Source of the DNA: Azophilus sp965221465
Lineage (GTDB): Bacteria; Pseudomonadota; Gammaproteobacteria; Pseudomonadales; Azotimanducaceae
Reading direction: 5' to 3'
DNA: 64,000 nt
Assembly (NCBI GenBank): GCA_965221465.1
Contig: OZ244892.1
Location: 2,666,001-2,730,000, forward strand
Positions 45,174-53,448 of the stretch are shown here, piece after piece; the first letter of the stretch is position 1; each line of letters starts with the position of its first letter. The notes under the pieces are model-generated. The model was not told the DNA's origin and did not search any database. It was given only the letters and a program-made list of their open reading frames with translations. The translations under genes and the position numbers were made by a program.

Positions 45174-45850
45174 GCGCCGGCACCTTCGCAACCGCCGCCA
45201 TCGAGCGCAATCCGGCCTGGGCGCAACTGCTGGGTCTGTGCCCGCTGCTGGCCGTCAGCAACAGCCTCGTCAACGCGCTCGGTCTGGCGCTGGCCAGCGG
45301 TTTCGTGATGCTCGGTTCGAGCCTGACGATCTCGCTGCTGCGCCGCCGGATACCCGGGGCGGCGCGGCTGCCGTGTTTCGTGCTCGTCATCGCCACCTTC
45401 ACCACGCTCAGCGTGCTGCTGCTGGAAGCCCATGCCTTCGAGCTCTACCTTCGCATCGCGCTCTTCATTCAGATCATCGTCTCCAACTGCATGATTCTCG
45501 GCCGCATCGAGGCCTTCGCCAGCCGGCAGCCGCCCGGCAAGGCGGCACTGGATGCGCTGGGCACCGCCTGCGGTTTCGCCATCGCGCTGATCGTGCTGGG
45601 CGGCGTGCGCGAACTGCTCGGCAACGGCACGCTGTTCGCAGGCATGGAACAACTGTTCGGGCCTGCGGCAGGCGGCTGGACCGTCGAGGTCGCACCGGAC
45701 GGCGGGTTGCTGGTGGTGCTGATGCCCCCCGGCGCCTTCATCCTGGCAGGCCTGTTGCTGGGCGTTGCCAACTGGGCTCGGACCGGCCTCTCGCGCCAGT
45801 CTCGAACGCCCGTCGCTCGTGGTGCCGGAAGCGGGACGGGCTCGTCGTGA
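45170..45850 (+). CDS. rsxE: Rnf/Rsx electron transport complex subunit E
   Basis: A 226-residue inner-membrane protein homologous to RsxA. Family blocks are NPAWAQLLGLCPLLAVSNSL, SNCMILGRIEAFA and PPGAFILAGLLLGVANW. It contributes the second half of the membrane [2Fe-2S] site through its conserved cysteines. Starts ATG 45170, overlapping rsxG, and its stop overlaps the nth start as GTGA. Confidence 0.95.
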   Translation: MSAGTFATAAIERNPAWAQLLGLCPLLAVSNSLVNALGLALASGFVMLGSSLTISLLRRRIPGAARLPCFVLVIATFTTLSVLLLEAHAFELYLRIALFIQIIVSNCMILGRIEAFASRQPPGKAALDALGTACGFAIALIVLGGVRELLGNGTLFAGMEQLFGPAAGGWTVEVAPDGGLLVVLMPPGAFILAGLLLGVANWARTGLSRQSRTPVARGAGSGTGSS

Positions 45851-46482
45851 ACAAGGAGAAACGAACCCGAATCTTCGAGCGCCTAAAGGCCAACGACCCG
45901 AATCCAACGACGGAACTGGCCTACCAAAGCCCCTTCGAGTTGCTGGTCTCCGTAATGCTCTCGGCACAGGCCACGGATGTCAGTGTCAACAAGGCAACAG
46001 AGGCGTTGTACCAGGTCGCCAACACCCCGCAGGCGATGCTCGACCTGGGCGTTCGCAAGCTGAAGACCTACATCCAGAGCATCGGCCTGTTCAACACCAA
46101 GGCCGAGAATATCGTCAAGACAAGCCGAATTCTCATCGAGCGACACGACGGCCAGGTGCCGGAAGACCGCGAGGCGCTCGAAGCCCTACCCGGTGTCGGT
46201 CGCAAGACCGCCAACGTGGTGCTCAACACCGCCTTCGGCCACCCGACCATGGCCGTAGACACGCACATCTTCCGCGTCGCCAACCGCACCCGAATCGCCC
46301 CCGGCAAGAACGTCCGCCAGGTGGAAGATCGCCTGGTCCGCTGGATACCCAGGCCCTACCTCGAGGACGCCCACCACTGGCTCATCCTGCACGGGCGCTA
46401 CGTGTGCACGGCCCGTAAACCCCGCTGCGGCTCGTGCCTGATCGAGGATCTCTGCGAATACCCCGACAAGCTCGACGACTGA
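45847..46482 (+). CDS. nth: Endonuclease III
   Basis: A DNA glycosylase/AP lyase that removes oxidised pyrimidines. It has 211 residues. The helix-hairpin-helix LPGVGRKTANVVLNTAFG and catalytic residues (Lys in the hairpin; Asp in MAVDTHIFRVANR) are present. The [4Fe-4S] loop is CTARKPRCGSCLIEDLC. GTG 45847 overlaps the rsxE stop. rsxE-nth linkage is conserved in gammaproteobacteria. Confidence 0.97.
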   Translation: MNKEKRTRIFERLKANDPNPTTELAYQSPFELLVSVMLSAQATDVSVNKATEALYQVANTPQAMLDLGVRKLKTYIQSIGLFNTKAENIVKTSRILIERHDGQVPEDREALEALPGVGRKTANVVLNTAFGHPTMAVDTHIFRVANRTRIAPGKNVRQVEDRLVRWIPRPYLEDAHHWLILHGRYVCTARKPRCGSCLIEDLCEYPDKLDD

Positions 46483-46624
46483 GTGGGATTCGACCCTGGT
46501 CCGTAACGCCATCGAAAACACCTTTCCGTTCTGCGTCGCGCCGCGCGAGAATACCCATGGCGGCCACTGGAATCGGCCGAGGTCGCGTTTGGAGCAGAGA
46601 CGAATGCAACCGTCAAAACCCTGT

Positions 46625-46695
46625 AGCCAGCAATTCTCACCAGCGTTCTTCGCGAGGGCGTCGAGGCGCAGTCCCACCTGGCCGCGCGGAGCGCA
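46625..46695 (-). repeat. Family A palindromic element, partial, upstream of thiD
   Basis: On the minus strand it reads CGCCTCGACGCCCTCGCGAA followed by CGCTGGTGAGAATTGCTGG, matching the end of the long form at 694-871, with the frame LDALAKNAGENC open. It runs up to the thiD start codon, so thiD's ribosome-binding region derives from the element. Confidence 0.65.
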
Positions 46696-47526
46696 ATGAC
46701 CGGCATGCCAGTCATTCTTAGCGTCGCCGGCTCTGACAGCAGCGCCGGCGCCGGCATTCAGGCAGACCTGAAGAGTATCGCGGCCAACGGCGGCTACGGT
46801 CTGACGGCAGTCACTGCGGTCACGGCACAGCACCCCGGGGCGGTCACCGCCTGCATGCCGGTCGACCCGGATGTGGTAGTCGCCCAGATAAGCGCCGCCT
46901 TCGAAACGTTCGAGGTGGCGGCGGTGAAGAGCGGCATGCTGGTCGACCGCGAGCGGGTCACCGCCGTCGCCGGCTGTCTTCGTTCCCGGGCCGCACCGCA
47001 TTACATTCTGGACCCGGTGGCGACCTCGAGTTCCGGCCACACACTGCTCGAACCGGATGCGGTTGCTGCGGTTCTCGACGAACTGGCCCCCCTGGCGCAA
47101 CTGGTGACGCCCAACGTGCCGGAACTGGAAACGATGACGGGGCGGTCCGTACGCAGCCTGCAAGATGCCCGCCACGCCGCAGCAACATTGATCGAGCGCG
47201 GTTGTCGGGCGGTGCTGGTCAAGGGCGGTCATCTTGCAGCAGCACCGGCGACGGACCTGCTGGTTACTCCAGAGGGCGAACGGCGGTTCGCGGGGGAATT
47301 CGTCCCGACCCCCGGCGCCAGCGGCACCGGCTGCGCGTTCTCGGCGGCCATCGCCACGCACCTCGGTCACGGCGAGACGCTCATCGATGCCATCGAGGCG
47401 GCCAAACGCTACGTCACCGCTGCGATTCGGCACGGCCCGGCAGTCGGCGGGGGCGCCGGCCCGGTGGACCACTTTCACGCCTTGCGCAGCGAGGGCCGCC
47501 AAATTGACGAGGCCCCGACTTCATGA
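46696..47526 (+). CDS. thiD: Hydroxymethylpyrimidine kinase / phosphomethylpyrimidine kinase ThiD
   Basis: Phosphorylates HMP and HMP-P to HMP-PP in thiamine synthesis. It has 276 residues in the ribokinase fold. Motifs: ILSVAGSDSSAGAGIQADLK, GGYGLTAVTAVTAQ, TPNVPELETMTG and the anion hole GASGTGCAFSAAIATHLG. It opens the thiamine cluster; thiE lies 184 bp downstream. A 63-codon frame at 47523-47714 overlaps its stop but has no support as a gene. Confidence 0.95.
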   Translation: MTGMPVILSVAGSDSSAGAGIQADLKSIAANGGYGLTAVTAVTAQHPGAVTACMPVDPDVVVAQISAAFETFEVAAVKSGMLVDRERVTAVAGCLRSRAAPHYILDPVATSSSGHTLLEPDAVAAVLDELAPLAQLVTPNVPELETMTGRSVRSLQDARHAAATLIERGCRAVLVKGGHLAAAPATDLLVTPEGERRFAGEFVPTPGASGTGCAFSAAIATHLGHGETLIDAIEAAKRYVTAAIRHGPAVGGGAGPVDHFHALRSEGRQIDEAPTS

Positions 47527-47710
47527 AAACCCGTGGAATGGGTGGAAACGCGCTGCTTTCGGTGACCGCCACCCTAGGAGGCGCCGTGTTTCCGGTTGCG
47601 AGCACGCTCAGACAGCCAACATCCGGCACGATCATCCCGATCTTTGGTGCATCAGGCGCGCTAATCGAACCGTGCATAGCTAACGCGATTCGACCCGACC
47701 GGGAAACCCG

Positions 47711-48358
47711 ATGAAGACCGTCCCTCGGCTGCACGTCATTACCGACGAGACCCTGCAGTCGCGTTTCAGCCACGGCGAACTCGCCCGGCTGGCACTCGCC
47801 GGCGGCGCCGATTGCATTCAGTTTCGCGAGAAACGATTCAGGACGACGGCCGAACTGACCGCCGCTGCGCGCCCGGTAGTCGAAGCCTGTCGCGCCGCCG
47901 GGGCTCTGGCCGTCATCGACGATCGCGCCGACATCGCGCTGGCGCTCGATGCCGACGCCGTGCACCTGGGGCGCCACGACCTGGACGCGGCGACTGCACG
48001 CAGGATACTCGGCGACACTGCCCTGGTCGGCGGAACAGCCAATTCCTACGAAGAGGCGCTACGAGTCTGGAATACCGATGTGGACTATCTCGGCGTCGGC
48101 CCGGTGCACGGAACCCGCTCGAAGGCCAACCCCGCCCCCACCATGGGTTTGGAAACCCTGGCGCACATTGCCAGGGATTCGCCGAAACCCGTCATCGCCA
48201 TCGGCGGCATCGGGCCGCAGCACATCGGGCACATCCTGCGCGCCGGAGCGCACGGCGTCGCAGTGCTGTCCGCTGTGGTGGCGGCAGACAATCCCCGGGA
48301 CGCAACCCGGGAGTGTGCCGGGGCCTTGAGCGCCGCATTGCAGTCGCTCGGCGCATGA
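47711..48358 (+). CDS. thiE: Thiamine-phosphate synthase ThiE
   Basis: Joins HMP-PP and the thiazole phosphate to thiamine phosphate. A 215-residue TIM barrel with the functional residues visible: IQFREKRFRTTAEL, AVIDDRADIALALDADAVHL, YLGVGPVHGTRSK and IAIGGIGPQHIG. Its end overlaps the next gene, a second ThiE-like protein, by ATGA. Confidence 0.95.
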   Translation: MKTVPRLHVITDETLQSRFSHGELARLALAGGADCIQFREKRFRTTAELTAAARPVVEACRAAGALAVIDDRADIALALDADAVHLGRHDLDAATARRILGDTALVGGTANSYEEALRVWNTDVDYLGVGPVHGTRSKANPAPTMGLETLAHIARDSPKPVIAIGGIGPQHIGHILRAGAHGVAVLSAVVAADNPRDATRECAGALSAALQSLGA

Positions 48359-49023
48359 GCCGCGAGGATCTGCCCCGGCTGTACGCCATCGCCGATCTGG
48401 ACTTCGTCGGCGGTGCGGCCGAATTCGAACGTTTCATGTCAGGCCTTGCAGAGGCCGCCCGTCGGTGCCCATGGCAGCTCGCCATTCAGGTACGCGCCCG
48501 CAATGCATCCCGCGCCACTTTGGCCGCGCTGGCCCGCTCGAGCCGCGCCGCCGTCGGCACCGAGGCGGCACTCGTACTGAACGGGCCGGAAACACTGGCA
48601 ATCGAACTCGGTTTCGACGGCGTGCACTGGCCCGAGGCCCTGATTCCCGATGGCCCCGCAGAATCCCGCACCCTGAAAATCCGCACTGCTGCGGCACACT
48701 CGGTCGACGCGGTGCACCGCGCGCATCGGGCCGGCGCCACGGCCGCCGTGTACGGGCCCGTCTTCGCGCCAAGCTGGAAAGACGCCGAACCGGTGGGCCT
48801 CGCAGCGCTCAGCGAATGCGCCGCCGCATCGCCTCTGCCCGTCTATGCGCTCGGCGGCATCGGCCCCGCCCAGGTTTCCGACTGCCTGGCCGCAGGCGCC
48901 CACGGCATTGCCGTCCTGTCCGGCATCGCAGGCGCCGACGACCCCGTTGCCGCCGCCCTGCGGTATCTCGATGCATTGCCGCACCAATTTGGGAACAGGC
49001 TGACCCGACCTGTGCATGATTGA
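48355..49023 (+). CDS. tenI: ThiE-like protein, probably TenI-type thiazole tautomerase
   Basis: A 222-residue paralogue of ThiE, coupled to it by an ATGA overlap. The fold is kept (LPRLYAIADLDFVGG, FDGVHWPEAL, AVYGPVFAPSW, YALGGIGPAQVSDCL). The ThiE catalytic residues are not: the usual Q-x-R-E-K is QVRARN here and the DDR motif is replaced by VLNGPET. That pattern fits TenI, which aromatises the thiazole product of ThiG in Bacillus subtilis. Since thiG and thiS lie downstream in the same cluster, TenI activity is the best guess; the symbol is tentative. Confidence 0.7.
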   Translation: MSREDLPRLYAIADLDFVGGAAEFERFMSGLAEAARRCPWQLAIQVRARNASRATLAALARSSRAAVGTEAALVLNGPETLAIELGFDGVHWPEALIPDGPAESRTLKIRTAAAHSVDAVHRAHRAGATAAVYGPVFAPSWKDAEPVGLAALSECAAASPLPVYALGGIGPAQVSDCLAAGAHGIAVLSGIAGADDPVAAALRYLDALPHQFGNRLTRPVHD

Positions 49024-49058
49024 ACAACTGCGGCTGGCAAAACCAGTCACAACCGCCC

Positions 49059-49064
49059 TATACT
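49059..49064 (+). promoter_or_regulatory. Possible -10 box for the thiC transcript
   Basis: TATACT, 9 bases before the thiC riboswitch region begins. A weak -35 (CTGGCA, 49034-49039) lies 19 bp upstream. Placement just before the riboswitch is what a thiC promoter would need. Confidence 0.4.
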
Positions 49065-49072
49065 AGCGGGCC

Positions 49073-49149
49073 TTGTCGGGGTGCCGAACGGCTGAGACGC
49101 ATAGCGAACCCGTAGAACCTGATCCGGTTAGTGCCGGCGTAGGAAACAG
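49073..49149 (+). promoter_or_regulatory. TPP riboswitch upstream of thiC
   Basis: The conserved THI-box sequence is clear: TTGTCGGGGTGCCG, GGCTGAGA, then AGAACCTGATCCGGTTAGTG and CCGGCGTAGGAAA. These form the pyrimidine- and pyrophosphate-sensing helices of the TPP aptamer. It lies 60 bp before the thiC start. The 49150-49210 stretch, which has CGCATCGCCTGCGGGCG and a G-run directly before the start, could be the expression platform hiding the ribosome-binding site. It controls thiC and probably thiO-thiS-thiG downstream. Confidence 0.95.
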
Positions 49150-49210
49150 CCCCCCGACCGAACAGCGCCAAGGCGCATCGCCTGCGGGCGTCCACAACCG
49201 GGGGGGTCCC

Positions 49211-51091
49211 ATGTCCGAACAACCCATTCTTTCCGAAGCCGCCCAACTCGATGCAGAGATGCTCGAGCCGCTGCCGCGGTCACGCAAGATCCATGTGTCC
49301 GGGCGCGGCGACATGCGCGTGGGCATGCGCGAGATCGCGCTCTCGCCAACCACGATACAGGCGTCCGGCGACGCAAGCGCACGACAACTGACACCCAACC
49401 CGCATCTGCGCGTCTACGACACCTCCGGGCCCTACACCGACCCGGAGATCGAGGTGGATGTCCGCGCCGGCATCCCACGCCTGCGCGATGCCTGGATTCT
49501 CGAGCGGAACGACACCGAGCCGCTCGGGGCATTCAGTTCCTCCTATACCCTGTCGAGAAACGCCGACGAACGGCTGCAGCAACTGCGTTTCGCCCACCTG
49601 AGAACGCCCCGGCGCGCCCTGTCCGGCAGAAACGTCACCCAGCTGCACTATGCCCGGGCCGGTATCGTCACCCCGGAGATGGAGTACATCGCCATTCGCG
49701 AAAACCTGGCGCGGGCCAATCCGCAGTACAACGACGAACAGCATCCCGGCGAGAATTTCGGCGCACTCACGCCACGGGAGATCACCCCGGAGTTCGTGCG
49801 CGAGGAAGTGGCGGCGGGACGCGCCATCATCCCGAACAACATCAACCACCCGGAATCCGAGCCCATGATCATCGGGCGCAACTTCCTGGTGAAGGTGAAT
49901 GCAAACATCGGCAACTCGGCGGTGACCTCGAGCATCGAGGAAGAGGTCGAGAAGATGGTGTGGGCCACCCGCTGGGGCGCCGATACCGTGATGGACCTTT
50001 CCACAGGCAAGAACATCCACGAAACCCGTGAGTGGATCGTGCGCAACTCCCCCGTTCCGATCGGTACCGTGCCCATCTACCAGGCGCTCGAGAAAGTCGG
50101 CGGTGTCGCCGAGGAACTGACCTGGGAGCTGTACCGCGACACGCTCATCGAGCAGGCCGAGCAGGGGGTGGACTACTTCACGATCCACGCCGGCGTGCTG
50201 CTCCGCTACGTGCCGCTCACCGCCCGGCGCACCACCGGCATCGTCAGCCGCGGCGGTTCGATCATGGCCAAGTGGTGCCTGGCTCACCACCGGGAGAGCT
50301 TTCTCTACGAGCACTTCGAGGATATCTGCGAAATCATGAAGGCCTACGACGTGGCCTTCTCCCTGGGCGACGGGCTGCGTCCCGGCTCCATTGCCGATGC
50401 CAACGATGCCGCCCAGTTCGCGGAACTCGAGACGCTGGGCGAACTCACGCAGATCGCCTGGAAGCACGATGTGCAGACCATGATCGAGGGCCCGGGCCAC
50501 GTGCCCATGCAACTCATCAAGGAGAACATGGACAAGCAGCTCGAATGCTGCGACGAGGCGCCGTTCTACACCCTCGGCCCGCTGACCACGGACATCGCAC
50601 CGGGTTACGACCACATCACCTCCGCCATCGGCGCGGCGATGATCGGCTGGTACGGCTGCGCCATGCTGTGCTACGTGACACCGAAAGAGCACCTCGGCCT
50701 GCCCGACAAGGAAGACGTGCGCGACGGCATCGTCGCCTACAAGGTGGCTGCCCACGCCGCAGACCTGGCCAAGGGCCACCCCGGCGCGCAGATTCGCGAC
50801 AACGCGCTCTCCAAGGCGCGCTTCGAGTTCCGCTGGGAAGACCAGTTCAACCTCGGCCTCGACCCGGAACGCGCGCAGCAATTCCACGACGAGACGCTGC
50901 CGAAGGATTCCGCCAAGGTGGCGCACTTCTGCTCGATGTGCGGCCCGAAGTTCTGCTCCATGAAGATCAGCCAGGAAGTACGAGACGCCGCCGGCGTCAC
51001 CGACGACACCGTGCGCATGGTCGATGTGGAAGCCGAAATGCAGCGCAAGGCCCACGAATTCCGCGAACAGGGCAGCGAGATCTACAGCTAG
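49211..51091 (+). CDS. thiC: Phosphomethylpyrimidine synthase ThiC
   Basis: A radical-SAM enzyme that rearranges aminoimidazole ribotide to HMP-P. It has 626 residues. Blocks: IPNNINHPESEPMIIGRNF, KVNANIGNSAVTSSIEEEVE, TIHAGVLLRYVPLT, MIEGPGHVPMQLIKENM and the C-terminal non-classical cluster motif FCSMCGPKFCSMKI (CxxCxxxxC). It is preceded by a TPP riboswitch and followed by thiO after 26 bp. Confidence 0.97.
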   Translation: MSEQPILSEAAQLDAEMLEPLPRSRKIHVSGRGDMRVGMREIALSPTTIQASGDASARQLTPNPHLRVYDTSGPYTDPEIEVDVRAGIPRLRDAWILERNDTEPLGAFSSSYTLSRNADERLQQLRFAHLRTPRRALSGRNVTQLHYARAGIVTPEMEYIAIRENLARANPQYNDEQHPGENFGALTPREITPEFVREEVAAGRAIIPNNINHPESEPMIIGRNFLVKVNANIGNSAVTSSIEEEVEKMVWATRWGADTVMDLSTGKNIHETREWIVRNSPVPIGTVPIYQALEKVGGVAEELTWELYRDTLIEQAEQGVDYFTIHAGVLLRYVPLTARRTTGIVSRGGSIMAKWCLAHHRESFLYEHFEDICEIMKAYDVAFSLGDGLRPGSIADANDAAQFAELETLGELTQIAWKHDVQTMIEGPGHVPMQLIKENMDKQLECCDEAPFYTLGPLTTDIAPGYDHITSAIGAAMIGWYGCAMLCYVTPKEHLGLPDKEDVRDGIVAYKVAAHAADLAKGHPGAQIRDNALSKARFEFRWEDQFNLGLDPERAQQFHDETLPKDSAKVAHFCSMCGPKFCSMKISQEVRDAAGVTDDTVRMVDVEAEMQRKAHEFREQGSEIYS

Positions 51092-51117
51092 TACTACCTC
51101 TCATGAGGGTCGAGCCC

Positions 51118-52230
51118 ATGAAGGTCGAGATTGCCGGCGCCGGCCTGATGGGGCGCCTGATCGGCTGGCGCCTTGCCGAAAGGGGCGCCGCCGTGACGCT
51201 GTTCGAGCGCGCCGCCCGATCGCAACCGGAAAGCGCTGCCCACGCGGCAGCAGCGATGCTGGCGCCGGTCAGCGAGTACCCGGATGCGGACCCCGCCATC
51301 TTCGAGATGGGCAAGCGCAGCCTCGAACTCTGGCCGCCCCTGCTGGACGCTCTGAACGTCCCCTACGGCATGGATGGCTCGCTGCTCGTGGCCCATGGCC
51401 CGGACGGGCCGCTGCTCGACAAGTTCCACCGCTCGCTCGGCGCCTGCGCCACGAGCGAAGCCCGCTGGCTGGACGCGGACGACATCGGGGCGCTCGAACC
51501 GGCATTGGCCGGGCGTTTCCAACGCGGCTTGCTCCTGCCCAATGAAGGCTGGCTCGACAACCGCGGTCTGCTCGATGCCCTGGAATCCCGCTGCGGCGAC
51601 ATCCGTTACGAACACCCGGTGGAGCCGTGCAATCCAGCCCGCATCCGTCACCAGCTTCCTGCTGCGGACGCCGATGCACTCGCCCGGCGCGGTTTGCTGC
51701 AGCGACGAAACGTCGACGCCCTCGCGACGAAAGTCGGTGACGGATGCGGGCTGGAGGCCGATGTCGCGATCGACTGCCGTGGCACCGGCGCCGTCCTGCC
51801 GGGGTTGCGCGGCGTGCGCGGCGAAGCGATTCGCGTGCACGCGTCGGAGGTGCAGCTGTCCCGGCCCGTGCGGCTCATGCATCCCCGCTATCAGCTCTAC
51901 GCCGCACCCCGCCCCGGCGGCGAATACGTCATCGGCGCCACGCAGATCGAAAGCGACTCCGAACGGGGCGTCACCGTGCGCAGCGCCCTCGAGTTGCTGT
52001 CCGCCGCCTTTGCCCTGCACGCCGGCTTTGCGGAGGCGGAAATCCTGGAACTCTGCACCGGCCTGCGGCCGGCATTCCCGGACAATCTGCCCCGCGTCGA
52101 GTGGGACGACGGCGTGCTGCGGGTCAACGGCCTGTACCGGCACGGTTTTCTGATTGCCCCGGCGCTCGTGGAACACGTCATCGCCGAGATCGACCGAATA
52201 CCTTGTACGCAAACAGCGGTTGCCCGATGA
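51118..52230 (+). CDS. thiO: Glycine oxidase ThiO with an in-frame palindromic element
   Basis: A FAD-dependent oxidase that turns glycine into iminoglycine for thiazole synthesis. It has 370 residues. The FAD-binding motif is VEIAGAGLMGRLIGWRLAER, and C-terminal blocks include YVIGATQIESDSERG, CTGLRPAFPDNLPRVEW and GLYRHGFLIAPALV. Residues 174-211 (ARIRHQLPAADADALARRG, then LLQRRNVDALATKVGDGCG) are the translation of a 115-bp family A repeat at 51637-51751. They lie between the strand IRYEHPVEPC and the FAD-site strand EADVAIDCRGTG, where normal ThiO has a surface hairpin. ATG 51118 is preferred over 51103. The stop overlaps thiS. Confidence 0.9.
   Translation: MKVEIAGAGLMGRLIGWRLAERGAAVTLFERAARSQPESAAHAAAAMLAPVSEYPDADPAIFEMGKRSLELWPPLLDALNVPYGMDGSLLVAHGPDGPLLDKFHRSLGACATSEARWLDADDIGALEPALAGRFQRGLLLPNEGWLDNRGLLDALESRCGDIRYEHPVEPCNPARIRHQLPAADADALARRGLLQRRNVDALATKVGDGCGLEADVAIDCRGTGAVLPGLRGVRGEAIRVHASEVQLSRPVRLMHPRYQLYAAPRPGGEYVIGATQIESDSERGVTVRSALELLSAAFALHAGFAEAEILELCTGLRPAFPDNLPRVEWDDGVLRVNGLYRHGFLIAPALVEHVIAEIDRIPCTQTAVAR
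51637..51751 (+). repeat. Family A palindromic element inside the thiO coding region
   Basis: Perfect terminal inverted repeat GCCCGCATCCGTCACC / GGTGACGGATGCGGGC over 16 bp. Internal blocks CTGCTGCGGACGCCGATGCA and CGACGAAACGTCGACGCCCT are shared with the copies at 29208 and 30205. It contains no stop in the thiO frame, and thiO resumes its conserved sequence directly after it. Confidence 0.92.
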
Positions 52231-52496
52231 GCCGCGTTCGAACTCCGCCGCCACTTCCTTCGTCAGCCGATGCATCGGCGCACCAGCCACACTCGTTCCT
52301 GGATATTGTCTGCAACGGCGACCCGGTGACACTCGATGTGGAGCGGCTTGCCGATGTTCTCGACCGCCTCGGGTACGCCGACCGCCGCGTGGCGGTTGCC
52401 GTCAATGAGAGCTTTGTTGCAAAGGAGGAGTGGCCGTCCTACCGGGTGCGTGCCGGCGACCGCCTCGATGTCCTCTCCGCCATCGAAGGAGGGTGA
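52227..52496 (+). CDS. thiS: Sulfur carrier protein ThiS
   Basis: A ubiquitin-like carrier ending in the required Gly-Gly (DVLSAIEGG), which is adenylated by ThiF and thiocarboxylated. It has 89 residues from ATG 52227, about 20 longer than usual; the extra N-terminal part (RTPPPLPSSADASAHQPHS) is Pro/Ser-rich and not conserved, so the true start may be internal. Overlaps thiO by ATGA and precedes thiG by 2 bp. No thiF is in the window. Confidence 0.9.
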   Translation: MSRVRTPPPLPSSADASAHQPHSFLDIVCNGDPVTLDVERLADVLDRLGYADRRVAVAVNESFVAKEEWPSYRVRAGDRLDVLSAIEGG

Positions 52497-52498
52497 GC

Positions 52499-53320
52499 AT
52501 GAGCGAAGCCCCCGCCGCTCCCAACGCACCGGAAGGCTGGTCGCTGTACGGCGCGGCGCTCACCAACCGCCTGCTGCTCGGCACGGCCAGGTACCCGTCG
52601 CCGGCGGTCATGGCCGAGGCAGTGGCCGCTTCCGGCGCCGAGGTGCTGACGCTGGGACTGCGCCGCCAATCGCCGGAAAAACTCGGCGGCGGCTCTGTTT
52701 GGGATCACATTGCCGGGCTCGGTTGCCGCTTGCTGCCCAATACTGCCGGTTGCCACACGGCCCGGGAGGCCGTCACCCTGGCCCACATGAGCCGCGAGAT
52801 CTTCGAGACCGACTGGATCAAGCTCGAAGTGACGGGCGACGACTACAACCTGCAGCCCGACCCCTACGAACTGATCGATGCCACCGGGCAACTGGTCAAG
52901 GCGGGTTTCCGGGTTTTCGCCTATACCACCGACGATCTGGTGGTCTGCACTCGGCTGCGCGACCTCGGCTGCGAAGTCATCATGCCCTGGGGTGCGCCCA
53001 TCGGCACCGGCAAGGGCATTACCGACCCCTACGCGCTCGAGACCCTGCGCGCACGCCTTTCCGACGCGGTGCTGATCGTCGATGCGGGTTTGGGCCTGCC
53101 TTCACACGCTGCCAGGGTACTCGAGATGGGTTTCGACGGGGTGCTGCTCAATACCGCCGTCGCACGGGCCGACGACCCGGTGACCATGGCCGCTGCGTTC
53201 GGCAAGGCCGTGGCGGCGGGTCGCCTCGCCTTCGAAGCCGGCGCCATGGCCGAGAGCGAGACGGCCAGGCCGTCGACACCCGTTGTGGGAACGCCGTTCT
53301 GGCAATCGGATTCGCGGTAG
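52499..53320 (+). CDS. thiG: Thiazole synthase ThiG
   Basis: Builds the thiazole phosphate from DXP, iminoglycine and ThiS-thiocarboxylate. A 273-residue TIM barrel. The Schiff-base lysine lies in WIKLEVTGDDYNLQPD, and the phosphate site in VLEMGFDGVLLNTAVARADD. Other blocks: RLLLGTARYPSPAVMAEAV and LPNTAGCHTAREAVTLAHM. It is last of the thiC-O-S-G unit, convergent with argG across a short gap that holds a family A fragment. Confidence 0.96.
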   Translation: MSEAPAAPNAPEGWSLYGAALTNRLLLGTARYPSPAVMAEAVAASGAEVLTLGLRRQSPEKLGGGSVWDHIAGLGCRLLPNTAGCHTAREAVTLAHMSREIFETDWIKLEVTGDDYNLQPDPYELIDATGQLVKAGFRVFAYTTDDLVVCTRLRDLGCEVIMPWGAPIGTGKGITDPYALETLRARLSDAVLIVDAGLGLPSHAARVLEMGFDGVLLNTAVARADDPVTMAAAFGKAVAAGRLAFEAGAMAESETARPSTPVVGTPFWQSDSR

Positions 53321-53383
53321 CGGCATCCCTGGCCCAACCGAACCGGTTTCAGGGTCCGTTTTCGGTCAATCAGGGCTAACCTG

Positions 53384-53444
53384 GATATCTCACCAACTTC
53401 CTGCTGCGAACGCCGATGCACTCGCCCTGCGCGGCCGTGCTCCC
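53384..53444 (+). repeat. Family A palindromic element, left half only
   Basis: TCTCACCAACTTCCTGCTGC, then CGCCGATGCACTCGCCCTGC and GCGGCCGTGCTCCC, matching the left half of the long form. It lies between convergent thiG and argG and stops 5 bp from the argG stop codon. The frame reads ISHQLPAANADALALRGRAP. Confidence 0.78.
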
Positions 53445-53448
53445 GGCG

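Noticed and set aside
47523..47714. 63-codon frame between thiD and thiE
   Set aside because: No ribosome-binding site, family or conserved motif; it overlaps the end of thiD and the start of thiE and looks like chance in GC-rich DNA.
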